Assembly: GCA_015066625.1 (NCBI GenBank)
Contig: SVOC01000008.1
Location: 1 to 64,000, forward strand
Direction: 5' to 3'
DNA from: Oscillospiraceae bacterium
GTDB lineage: Bacteria; Bacillota; Clostridia; Oscillospirales; Acutalibacteraceae
DNA: 64,000 bases
The notes under the pieces are model-generated. The model was not told where the DNA came from. It did no database searches and was given only the letters and a program-made list of their open reading frames with translations. Positions 7,720-16,131 of the stretch are shown here, piece after piece; position 1 is the first letter of the stretch; every line of letters begins with the position of its first letter. Position numbers and translations under genes: made by a program.

Positions 7720-9198
7720 TTATTTTTCAATACAAACGATGTTCTCAAATACTTTGTCGAATCTTGCAACTGCATCGTCAATCATTTCCTCTGTGTATGC
7801 AGCGCTTGTGTAAAGACGGCTGCCTGCAAGAGTTACAAGGCCTTCTGCCATATAAGCAGCGCCCATGTGTGTCATTACCTTCTTGCGCTTTGAGGTTTCG
7901 TCAAGAACCTTGGGAATGCCCCAGGGCTTGCACCAGTTGATTGCGAAGTTCATTGTGCCAACTGTTTCAAGATGGCAGATTGAACCCTGGTTGAATGCAA
8001 CGAAGGGAAGATTTCTCTTCTTGATAATTTCCTGAAGACCTGCTGTAAGTCTGTCACCCATCTGAGCTGCCTTGTAGCAAGCATCAGCCTTTTCCATTTC
8101 TTCAAGCATTGTGTAACCTGCAATACAGCTGAGGGGGTTAGCAGTCATTGTGCCGCCGCAGAAAGCCTTCTTGACCTTCTTGCCGTCGCCGTCAAGACCT
8201 GAACCCAGGTGCTTCATATATTCCTTCTTACCGCCGAGACCGCCTGCGCCGGGGTATCCGCCTGCCATAACCTTGCCGAATACGGTAAGGTCAGGTGAAA
8301 CACCGAAGTAGCCCTGAGCACCGCTCATGCTTACGCGGAATGCCGTAACAACTTCATCGAAGATAAGAAGTGCGCCGTACTTGCGGCAAAGAGCTTCAAC
8401 GCCCTTGCAGAAGTTTTTGTCAACGGGTCTTGTACCGCTTTCGGGGCCAACGGGTTCAAGCATAACTGCTGCTGTGCCGCCCTTAAGACGGTTAGCCTTA
8501 AGCTTTCTTTCAAGGTCATTGAGGTCGCCGGGGAAGAATTCGTCTGTGTCTCTGAAACAGAACAGAGGAACACCGGGAGCCTGAGTGAACTTTGAACCGG
8601 GAACACGGATACTGTAACCGAGCTGATCTGACCAGCCGTGGTATGCACCGCCCATTTTAAGAATCTTTTTCTTACCTGTTGCAAGACGAGCAACACGGAT
8701 AGCTGTCATACAAGCTTCTGTACCTGAACCGAGCATACGGAACATATCAACAGAAGGAATAAGGTCAGCAATCTTCTTGCCGAGCTTATACTCATACTCG
8801 TGGAAAAGACCTGTTGAAGGGCCGCAGGTGTTGAGGAGTTCAATAACCTTTTCACGGACTGCGGGAGGATTGCTGCCCAGAACTGTGGGACCGCCTGCCT
8901 GAAGGAAATCATAATACTGATTACCGTCGATATCATAAAGATATGCACCGTCTGCCTTTGTGAAAACAAGGGGGAACGGATAGTTGAAAGCAAGATTGTG
9001 CTGAACGCCGCCGGGAATAACCTGCTTTGCTTCTTCAATCATTGCCTTTGACTTTGCGCACTTAACATCAAAATACTCTGCTTCGTACTTCCTGAGTGCA
9101 TCGGGGCTGATTGAATGAATAGGCTTTTTGATAAGTTCGTCAAGCTGCTTCTGCACAGCCTGCGCATCGGGGTAATTAATAATACCGTGATTTGACAT
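7720..9198 (-). CDS. Class III PLP aminotransferase, glutamate-1-semialdehyde aminomutase-like
   Basis: A PLP enzyme of the class III (omega) aminotransferase fold. The 492-residue protein has the PLP phosphate-site GSGTEACMTAIRVAR near 157-171, the metal-free Asp motif LLIFDEVVTAFR (Asp281) and the Schiff-base Lys309 in TVFGKVMAGGYPGAGG, arranged as in glutamate-1-semialdehyde aminomutase. It is longer than HemL (about 430 aa), with an N-terminal extension, and no other haem genes are nearby, so HemL is unlikely; an unassigned aminotransferase or aminomutase fits better. GGGAGG precedes the ATG. A promoter lies at 9250-9277, and the aldolase-like gene follows. Confidence 0.88.
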   Translation of the reverse strand: MSNHGIINYPDAQAVQKQLDELIKKPIHSISPDALRKYEAEYFDVKCAKSKAMIEEAKQVIPGGVQHNLAFNYPFPLVFTKADGAYLYDIDGNQYYDFLQAGGPTVLGSNPPAVREKVIELLNTCGPSTGLFHEYEYKLGKKIADLIPSVDMFRMLGSGTEACMTAIRVARLATGKKKILKMGGAYHGWSDQLGYSIRVPGSKFTQAPGVPLFCFRDTDEFFPGDLNDLERKLKANRLKGGTAAVMLEPVGPESGTRPVDKNFCKGVEALCRKYGALLIFDEVVTAFRVSMSGAQGYFGVSPDLTVFGKVMAGGYPGAGGLGGKKEYMKHLGSGLDGDGKKVKKAFCGGTMTANPLSCIAGYTMLEEMEKADACYKAAQMGDRLTAGLQEIIKKRNLPFVAFNQGSICHLETVGTMNFAINWCKPWGIPKVLDETSKRKKVMTHMGAAYMAEGLVTLAGSRLYTSAAYTEEMIDDAVARFDKVFENIVCIEK

Positions 9199-9249
9199 TT
9201 TATATCCTCCCTTTAAGCGATTTACCGCTTTGTTATAGTATACATATTA

Positions 9250-9277
9250 ATTATAACATAGTAAAAATATTTTGCAA
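9250..9277 (-). promoter_or_regulatory. Sigma-A promoter of the aminotransferase gene
   Basis: On the minus strand, TTGCAA (9272-9277), 16 bp, TATAAT (9250-9255), about 50 nt before the start codon at 9198. Confidence 0.75.
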
Positions 9278-9318
9278 GACACAGATTGCTTTATTTCAGG
9301 CACTTTTGTAACACTGTC

Positions 9319-12300
9319 TTATTCAAGACCCAGTTTTTTTGCCATTTCGGCGGTTTTCAGTTCAAGAAGCTTTGAAACACCCTTTTCCTGCATTGTTACG
9401 CCGTAAAGCATATCTGCCTCATCCATTGTGCCTCGTCTGTGGGTAATGAGAATAAACTGGGTGCTGCCCGTCATTTCTCTTACGTAAGAAGCGTAACGGC
9501 TTACGTTAACATCGTCAAGTGCCGCCTCAACCTCGTCAAAGATACAGAAGGGTGCGGGCGTGACCTTGAGAATTGCAAACAGAAGTGCAATAGCCGCAAG
9601 ACCCTTTTCACCACCCGAAAGCAGGTCAATATTCTGAACATTCTTGCCGGGGGGCTGAACCCTGATGTTGATGGCACATTCAAGCACATCCTGAGGGTCT
9701 TCAAGCACAAGCTCTGCCTTACCGCCGTCAAACAGGTCTTTGAAGGTTTCGCCGAAATGATTGTTGATTCGTCTGAACTGTTCTCTGAACCTTTCAGCCA
9801 TTTTACCTGTCAGCTCTTCAATCATCCTGATAAGCTCTTCACGGGCTTTTTCGATATCGCCTATCTGACCGCTCATATATTCGTATCTTTCGGATACTTC
9901 CTTATACTCCTCAACAGCACCTACGTTTACGCTGCCCAGAGCACGGATTTTATTCTTGATTTCCTGCAAGGTACGCTGTGCCTTGGGGATATCGTCAAGA
10001 ACTATGTTCATTTCAGCCGCCTCACGCAGAGAAAGCTGATATTCGTCATAAAGCTTGTTCTGTGCGGTTTCAAGCTCACGCTGCATTGAATCCCTGCGTT
10101 CTTCAAGCCTTGCAAGCTCGCCGCCAAGCTTTTCACGCTCGGTGGTCATTTCACGCTCTTTTGTACGCAGTGAAGTGCTCTGACCCTCACACTGAACACG
10201 CTTTTCCATAAGCTGTTCAATCTTTTCGCGGGTCTTTACGGAATTTTCACGCAGCGCCGCCGCCTGAGCTTCAAAATCTGCAATGCGTGAAAGAATTTCT
10301 TCATTCTCACGCCTGATTTCCGCAATTTCCTCGTTAAGCTTATCCGCACGGCGGTTAAAGCTCTCTTTTCGTTCAAGACAGCCTGCGATAATCTCGTTAT
10401 CCGCCTCAATATCCTTGCAGAGTGAAACGATTTCGAGGTTCAGTGCATTCTGCACCTCTGCGGAATCCTCACGGAGCTTATCCAGAGTTTCTTTTTCAGC
10501 ATTAAGTCCGCTGAGCTGAGAATTAAGCTCCTCAATCTTTGCGGTAACGGTTTCAATCTCACTCTGAGCCTTCTTTTCGGTGTCCTCGGATTCGGCAATT
10601 CTTGCCGCCGCACGCTCTTTTTCCGCTTCAAGCTCATCGATGTGACCCTTTGCGGCATTATATCTGTCCTTGATAAGATCAAGTGCACTTTCGGCACGGA
10701 TAATATCTTCCTGAGCCTTGATAAGCTCTGCCTCGCTTGCGTCAAGCTCTGCCTGAATAAGTGCAAGCTCTTCCGAAAGAGTTTTATGGGATTCTTCCTT
10801 CTGAGCAAGCTGTTTTTCAAGTGCCGCAACCTTTTCTTTGAGGGCTTCGATTTCCGTTGTTCTGCTCAGGAAGCCCGAACCCGAACCGCGGGAACCGCCG
10901 GTCATTGAACCGCCTGCGTTAAGCACCTGGCCGTCAAGGGTAACAATCTTGAAACGGTATGAATACTTCTTCGCCATGGCAATACCGTTATCAATGTTAT
11001 CAACTACTGCGGTTCTGCCCAGAAGCGAGCCGATAATTTCCGAATACTTGCTGTCGTATTCAAGAAGTCTGTCTGCCATATCAACAAAGCCTTCGCATTT
11101 TTCAAGACCGTTTTCGGTGAAGGGTCTCGATTTAACCGAAGTCAGAGGCAGGAAGGTTGCTCTGCCTGCACGGTTTTCTTTAAGGAAGTTAATGGCAAGC
11201 TTTGCGGTATTTTCGTTATCGGTAACTATATTCTGAATTGCGGCACCCAGTGCTGTTTCAACAGCAACCGCATACTCGCCGGGGGTTGAAATAAGCTGCG
11301 AAAGTGTGCCGTGAATGCCACGGAGAGCACCTCTTTTAGCCTCTTTGATAACCTTCTGAACACTGCCTGCGTAGCCGTCAAGATTCTTTTCAAGGTCATC
11401 AAGCATCTTGATTCTTGCATTCTTCTGATAAATGTCAAGGTTCAGGTTTTCAAGCTCTTTTCTTACTCTTTCAACCTTATCGGCACGTGTGCCGATAATC
11501 ATTCTGTAACCGTCAAGTGCGTTTTCGTGCTCTGCGGCAACCGCATTAAGGCGGTCAAGCTCAAGCTGTGCATCGGATTTTTCCTTTTCAAGTGCGGTAA
11601 TAACGCCGCCTCTCGACTCAACAACTCCGTTTATGTTGCTAATTCTTTCATTTAATTCATTTTTTGCGGATTCGGCAGTTGATTTTTCAACACGCAGGTC
11701 TGCAAGTTTAAGAGTAAGCGCGGTAATTTCTTCGTTGATTTCGCGCACTTTTTCGCTGTTTTCGGAATTCTGTCCCATAAGCTCCGTAAGCTTTTTCAGC
11801 TCGGCTTCAAGGGCAGCCTTCTTTTCTGCAACAGTCTTTTCCTTTTCGGTGATATCCGCCTGTGCCTGCTCAATCTGTGCATCAATTTCAGCCTTCGAAG
11901 CCTCACTGTCACCCATATCGCCGGTAATTCGCTCAACGGTCTGCTCATTATGCTCAATGGTGTTGCGTTCAACGGCAATCTTACCGTCAATGGCGGTTGC
12001 CTCTTCTTCACTTGCCGATATACTTTCACGCAGACGCTCGATTTCAAGGGTTATTGCCTGACCCTCGCTGATTGCCTGCTCAATCTGTGCAATAATATCA
12101 ACAAGTGCGTTTTCCGTCTGCTCATACTGCGAAGCGGCAACGGAAAGCTTATGCTCCTGCTCACGCAGACCGTTTTTTGATTTTTCTATTGTATGAAGCC
12201 ACAAACCGATTTCAAGGGTTTTCTTTTCATCGGCAAGGGCAAGGAATTTCATCGCTTTCTCGCTCTGGGTTTTAAGGGGTCCTATTCTGCTTTCAAGCTC

Positions 12301-12888
12301 TGCAAGAATATCACGGAGTCTTACAAGGTTTTCCTCCGCCTGATCAAGCCTGCGGTTTGCATCCGCACGTCTGTAACGGAAATGGGAGATACCGGCAGCT
12401 TCTTCAAGCATATCACGTCGCTGAGTTGAACGTGCGGAAACAAGGTCTGCAATTCTGCCCTGACCGACCATTGAATAGCCGTCTCTACCCAGACCCGTAT
12501 CCATAAACAGCTCGTGAATATCACGCAGGCGGCAGACCTCACCGTTGATTTTGTATTCACTGTCGCCGGAACGGTAGTATCTTCTTGTTACGGAAACATC
12601 GTCCTTATCGCTGTTAAGACCTCTGTCGGTGTTATCAAGGCGCAGAGTAACCTCGGCATAGCCCAGAGCCTTACGCTGGCTTGTGCCGCCGAAGATAACA
12701 TCCTCCATTTTTGCACCTCTGAGGGTTTTGGTTGACTGCTCACCCAATACCCAGCGCACGGCATCGGAAATATTACTTTTACCCGAGCCGTTGGGGCCTA
12801 CAACTGCCGTTATGCCTTTCCCGAATTCAAGCACTGTCTTGTCGGGGAAGGATTTGAAGCCTTGCATTTCAAGAGATTTTAATATCAT
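9319..12888 (-). CDS. smc: Chromosome segregation ATPase SMC
   Basis: SMC dimers load at parS through ParB and compact and separate sister chromosomes. The 1189-residue protein has the full architecture. Walker A GPNGSGKS is at 31-38. Long coiled coils flank a hinge around 510-680. The signature LSGGEKGLAAIALLFA and Walker B PFCIFDEVEAALDD lie near the C-terminus. Length is normal. It follows rnc and a radical SAM gene, as in many Clostridia. The two parS sites at the right end of the window are its expected loading sites. Confidence 0.98.
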   Translation of the reverse strand: MILKSLEMQGFKSFPDKTVLEFGKGITAVVGPNGSGKSNISDAVRWVLGEQSTKTLRGAKMEDVIFGGTSQRKALGYAEVTLRLDNTDRGLNSDKDDVSVTRRYYRSGDSEYKINGEVCRLRDIHELFMDTGLGRDGYSMVGQGRIADLVSARSTQRRDMLEEAAGISHFRYRRADANRRLDQAEENLVRLRDILAELESRIGPLKTQSEKAMKFLALADEKKTLEIGLWLHTIEKSKNGLREQEHKLSVAASQYEQTENALVDIIAQIEQAISEGQAITLEIERLRESISASEEEATAIDGKIAVERNTIEHNEQTVERITGDMGDSEASKAEIDAQIEQAQADITEKEKTVAEKKAALEAELKKLTELMGQNSENSEKVREINEEITALTLKLADLRVEKSTAESAKNELNERISNINGVVESRGGVITALEKEKSDAQLELDRLNAVAAEHENALDGYRMIIGTRADKVERVRKELENLNLDIYQKNARIKMLDDLEKNLDGYAGSVQKVIKEAKRGALRGIHGTLSQLISTPGEYAVAVETALGAAIQNIVTDNENTAKLAINFLKENRAGRATFLPLTSVKSRPFTENGLEKCEGFVDMADRLLEYDSKYSEIIGSLLGRTAVVDNIDNGIAMAKKYSYRFKIVTLDGQVLNAGGSMTGGSRGSGSGFLSRTTEIEALKEKVAALEKQLAQKEESHKTLSEELALIQAELDASEAELIKAQEDIIRAESALDLIKDRYNAAKGHIDELEAEKERAAARIAESEDTEKKAQSEIETVTAKIEELNSQLSGLNAEKETLDKLREDSAEVQNALNLEIVSLCKDIEADNEIIAGCLERKESFNRRADKLNEEIAEIRRENEEILSRIADFEAQAAALRENSVKTREKIEQLMEKRVQCEGQSTSLRTKEREMTTEREKLGGELARLEERRDSMQRELETAQNKLYDEYQLSLREAAEMNIVLDDIPKAQRTLQEIKNKIRALGSVNVGAVEEYKEVSERYEYMSGQIGDIEKAREELIRMIEELTGKMAERFREQFRRINNHFGETFKDLFDGGKAELVLEDPQDVLECAINIRVQPPGKNVQNIDLLSGGEKGLAAIALLFAILKVTPAPFCIFDEVEAALDDVNVSRYASYVREMTGSTQFILITHRRGTMDEADMLYGVTMQEKGVSKLLELKTAEMAKKLGLE

Positions 12889-12896
12889 CTGAATAC

Positions 12897-13898
12897 CTAA
12901 CCTTTATGTATTTCAACCTCGTATTTTGAAAGTCCTTCAATGCCTTTTACGGTACATTCAAAGCCTTTTTCACGAAGTCTGATAAGATTTTCTTTCTTCT
13001 GCCCTGTCATTTTGGAAATTTCTTTCGGGTTTACACCCAGAATATATCTGCCGCTTTCATAATTTTCAAGCAGCAGGGATGCGCGGTTATAATAGAGCCT
13101 GCCCTCGCAAAGCTCCCTGAGTGCGGGATGGTACGCACCGCCTGCATAACCATCTTCAACTCCGCCGCCGGAATGAAGCCCCACTCTGATAACCTTTATG
13201 CCTGCATTTTCAAACATTTCGATAAGCCTTGCACAGAGGTCAACTGTTTCGTCAACACCCTTCGGGGTAAACTCACCGCTTTTCATCAGTTCATAAAGCC
13301 GTGTGCCTTTAAGCACAACCGTGGGATAAATCCTCACTGTTGCAGGTGCAAGGTCAATTATTTTTTCTGCGGTTTCAAGGCTGTCCGAATCCTCGGAGCC
13401 GTAAAGACCCGTCATCATCTGCAAACCGACCTCAAAGCCGTATTCTTTCAGTATTCTGCAGGCGGTTTCAACCTGCTCTGCGGTGTGACCTCTCTCGTTG
13501 AGCATAAGCACTCTGTCATCAAGACTCTGTGCACCCAATTCAACTGCGGTTACGCCGTATTTCTTTAAAATTCCGCAAATTTCGCCGTCAATGCCGTCGG
13601 GTCTTGTGGAAATCCTTATACCCTTGAATATGCCTTTTTCAACATATCCGTAAGCCGCCTCAAGAAGCGAGAGCATATATTCACGCTCTACCATTGTGAA
13701 GCTTCCGCCGAAAAATGCTATTTCGCCGCCTGCCGCCTGACTTTCGCTCAGAGAGTCAACTGCAATTTGCACCGCAGAATGAACATCATCGGGGGTTATA
13801 TCTTTCTGACTGCCCGAAATGCTTCTCTGATTGCAGAATGAACACATATGAGGGCAGCCTTTATGCACAACAAAAAGTGCAACATTTACATGCTTCAT
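12897..13898 (-). CDS. Radical SAM protein, Elp3/YhcC-like
   Basis: The 333-residue protein opens with a radical SAM cluster motif CPHMCSFC (Cys15, Cys19, Cys22) followed by NQRS, then GGSFTMVERE and an SAM-binding region. The layout resembles the Elp3-type radical SAM domain found in YhcC-like and coproporphyrinogen oxidase-like proteins, without the acetyltransferase half of Elp3. Its ATG overlaps the rnc stop (ATGA), and smc starts 8 nt after it, an arrangement common in Clostridia. The substrate is unknown. Confidence 0.88.
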   Translation of the reverse strand: MKHVNVALFVVHKGCPHMCSFCNQRSISGSQKDITPDDVHSAVQIAVDSLSESQAAGGEIAFFGGSFTMVEREYMLSLLEAAYGYVEKGIFKGIRISTRPDGIDGEICGILKKYGVTAVELGAQSLDDRVLMLNERGHTAEQVETACRILKEYGFEVGLQMMTGLYGSEDSDSLETAEKIIDLAPATVRIYPTVVLKGTRLYELMKSGEFTPKGVDETVDLCARLIEMFENAGIKVIRVGLHSGGGVEDGYAGGAYHPALRELCEGRLYYNRASLLLENYESGRYILGVNPKEISKMTGQKKENLIRLREKGFECTVKGIEGLSKYEVEIHKG

Positions 13899-14572
13899 TT
13901 TATTCCCATGAGTTCAAGAGCCTCTTTTGCCGCCTGCTGCTCTGCAAGCTTTTTGCTCTTGCCCGTACCTCTTCCGATAACATTGCTGTTAAGGTGTACC
14001 TCAACGGTGAAAACCTTTGCGTGGTCGGGTCCGCTGGAATCCGTAAGCACATATTCGATATGTTCCTCACGGTTACGCTGAATAACCTCCTGCAAGGTTG
14101 TTTTGTAGTCCTTGGCTTTTTCAAGACCGTCCTGACGGGGAATAAATCTGAGCACGATTTTTGAAGCCTCGTCAAGTCCTCCGTCAAGGAATACCGCCGC
14201 AAGCACAGCCTCAAAGGCATCGGCAAGAATTGACGGTCTGTCTGCACCGCCCATTCTGACTTCGCCCTTGCCCAGACGAAGGGCAGGACCGATTTCAAGC
14301 TCTCTGGCAAAAGTGCAAAGAGCATTTTCGCATACCTTTGCCGCCCTGTGCTTTGTCAGCTCACCTTCGGGCCAATCAAAGGTGGTGTAGAAATATTTCG
14401 CGGAAACAAATCCCAGAATGGAATCTCCCAGAAATTCCAGTCTTTCGTTGCACTGTGTTCCGTCATTCTGTTCGTTTGCGTAGGATGAATGGGTAAGCGC
14501 AGTTTTGAGCAGAGAAATATCCTTGAACTCATAGCCGAGGTTTTTCTGCAACTGCACAAGATTATCGCTCAT
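13895..14572 (-). CDS. rnc: Ribonuclease III
   Basis: Cleaves double-stranded RNA in rRNA and mRNA processing. The 225-residue protein has the signature NERLEFLGDSILGF (Glu43, Asp50) and the second acidic pair in ILADAFEAVLAAVFLDGG (Asp118, Glu121), so all metal ligands are present. A C-terminal double-stranded RNA-binding domain starts near 155 and ends KLAEQQAAKEALELMG. Length is typical. It is followed by the radical SAM gene with a 4-nt overlap. Confidence 0.97.
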   Translation of the reverse strand: MSDNLVQLQKNLGYEFKDISLLKTALTHSSYANEQNDGTQCNERLEFLGDSILGFVSAKYFYTTFDWPEGELTKHRAAKVCENALCTFARELEIGPALRLGKGEVRMGGADRPSILADAFEAVLAAVFLDGGLDEASKIVLRFIPRQDGLEKAKDYKTTLQEVIQRNREEHIEYVLTDSSGPDHAKVFTVEVHLNSNVIGRGTGKSKKLAEQQAAKEALELMGIK

Positions 14573-14596
14573 TTCAAAACTCCTTTCCGATTACTT

Positions 14597-14806
14597 TTAT
14601 TCAAGCATTCCGGCAACCTGACCTATCGTCACATCGCCGCTGAGCTCTTCGCTCAGGTCAACATAAAATTCGCCTTCGATTATGCGGATAATTTCGTCAA
14701 GCTCAACTCCGTCTTCAACAAGCTCGTTAAGCTCCGTGTTTTCCGTTATAGCGTCATCATCATAGCCCAATTCTTCGCAAATCAATGAAATTATCTTTTC
14801 AATCAT
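14597..14806 (-). CDS. Acyl-carrier-protein-like small protein lacking the pantetheine serine
   Basis: This 69-residue acidic protein (start MIEKIISLICEELG) has the helix pattern and length of an acyl carrier protein. The ATG at 14804-14806 follows GGAGGA; an upstream Met at 14830 would sit before that site. At the position of the DSL motif that normally carries 4'-phosphopantetheine it reads EDGVELDEI, so the modifiable serine is missing. It lies between trmFO and rnc, where many Firmicutes keep acpP beside rnc. That supports descent from an ACP, but with a different, non-acyl-carrying role or a recent loss. Confidence 0.7.
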   Translation of the reverse strand: MIEKIISLICEELGYDDDAITENTELNELVEDGVELDEIIRIIEGEFYVDLSEELSGDVTIGQVAGMLE

Positions 14807-14826
14807 AAAATATTCCTCCGTCGGAA

Positions 14827-16131
14827 TCACTCTGTTTCAAGCTGAATTTTAAGCTGTTTAAGTCCGCGCTCCGCAAGTGCTTCATACCTGAGCTTCTTAT
14901 CCCTGATTTTCTCATCAAGGGCAGGCAAAAGCCCGAAGGATGCGCCCATAGGCTGAAAATTCTTTATGCTTGCGTCGCTGATATATCGGGCAAGCGCGCC
15001 CGTCATTGTAAGCTGTGAGGGAAGAAATTCTCCCTTGCCCAGAATTTTATTTGCGGCATTTATGCCTGCAAGAATTCCCGAAGCGGCTGATTCCATATAA
15101 CCCTCAACACCGGTTATCTGACCTGCAAAATACAGACCTTCCCTTGCCTTGAAACCGAAATCGCTGCCCAGAAGACGGGGTGAATCGATAAAAGTATTGC
15201 GGTGCATAACGCCGTAGCGCACAAACTCCGCATTCGCAAGGGCAGGTATCATTGAGAATACCCTTTTCTGCTCGGAAAATTTAAGATTTGTCTGAAATCC
15301 CACAAGATTATACATTGTGCCGTCTTTGTTTTCCTTGCGGAGCTGAAGATTTGCCCAGGGTCTGTGACCTGTTTTCGGGTTAGTAAGACCCGACGGCTTC
15401 ATAGGGCCGAAACGGATTGTGTCGTGCCCTCTTGACGCCATAACCTCAATGGGCATACAGCCCTCATAAACTCCCTTACGCTTATCAAATTCGTGAGTGG
15501 GAGCAACCTCGGCGTTAACAAGCGCCTCATAAAAAGCTTCGTACTCCTCTTTGTTAAGCGGGCAGTTTATATAATCATCGGGCTCGCCTCTGTCATACCT
15601 TGACTGCATAAAAGCGTTTTCAAGGTCAATGCTCTCTGCGGTTATGATAGGTGCCGCCGCATCAAAAAAGCTGAGGCTTCCGCCGCAAAGCTCCTTTATT
15701 TTTTCGCTGAGGGCTTCGGATGCCAGGGGACCTGCGGCAATAATCACAAATCCCTCGGGTATTTCCGTAACCTCTTCTCTGATAAGGGTTATTTCTTTGC
15801 GTGAAAGGATTTTTTCCGTTACGAGAGCGGAGAATTTATCTCTGTCCACCGCAAGAGCACCGCCTGCGGGCACAGCCGTCGCCTTTGCACACTCAACGCA
15901 AAGCGAACCCATAAGCTCCATTTCGGCTTTGAGCATACCTGCGGCACAGCCGAGACGCATTGCCTTAAACGAGTTTGAGCAAACAAGCTCCGCAAGACCC
16001 TCGCCGCTGTGTGCGGGCGAAAACTTAACGGGCTTCATTTCGTAAAGCTCAACCTCTATGCCTCTGTTTGCAAGCTGCCACGCAGCTTCCGCACCTGCAA
16101 AGCCGCCGCCGATTATTTTAACTTTATCCAT
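14827..16131 (-). CDS. trmFO: tRNA m5U54 methyltransferase, folate/FAD-dependent
   Basis: TrmFO makes ribothymidine at position 54 of tRNA from methylenetetrahydrofolate and FADH2. The protein starts MDKVKIIGGGFAGAEAAW with the FAD dinucleotide motif, and has VCSNSFKAMRLG and a GQITGVEGYMESAASG C-terminal block typical of TrmFO. The start at 16131 gives 434 residues, the family length, and overlaps the topA stop by 8 nt; the frame is open further upstream inside topA. Confidence 0.95.
   Translation of the reverse strand: MDKVKIIGGGFAGAEAAWQLANRGIEVELYEMKPVKFSPAHSGEGLAELVCSNSFKAMRLGCAAGMLKAEMELMGSLCVECAKATAVPAGGALAVDRDKFSALVTEKILSRKEITLIREEVTEIPEGFVIIAAGPLASEALSEKIKELCGGSLSFFDAAAPIITAESIDLENAFMQSRYDRGEPDDYINCPLNKEEYEAFYEALVNAEVAPTHEFDKRKGVYEGCMPIEVMASRGHDTIRFGPMKPSGLTNPKTGHRPWANLQLRKENKDGTMYNLVGFQTNLKFSEQKRVFSMIPALANAEFVRYGVMHRNTFIDSPRLLGSDFGFKAREGLYFAGQITGVEGYMESAASGILAGINAANKILGKGEFLPSQLTMTGALARYISDASIKNFQPMGASFGLLPALDEKIRDKKLRYEALAERGLKQLKIQLETE

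Noticed and set aside
7720-9198. Calling the aminotransferase HemL
   Set aside because: The protein is about 60 residues longer than HemL and there are no haem biosynthesis genes in the neighbourhood; only the family level is supported.
9439-10089. A 216-codon plus-strand frame opposite smc
   Set aside because: The SMC C-terminal ATPase motifs are encoded on the other strand here; this frame has no motif or start signal.
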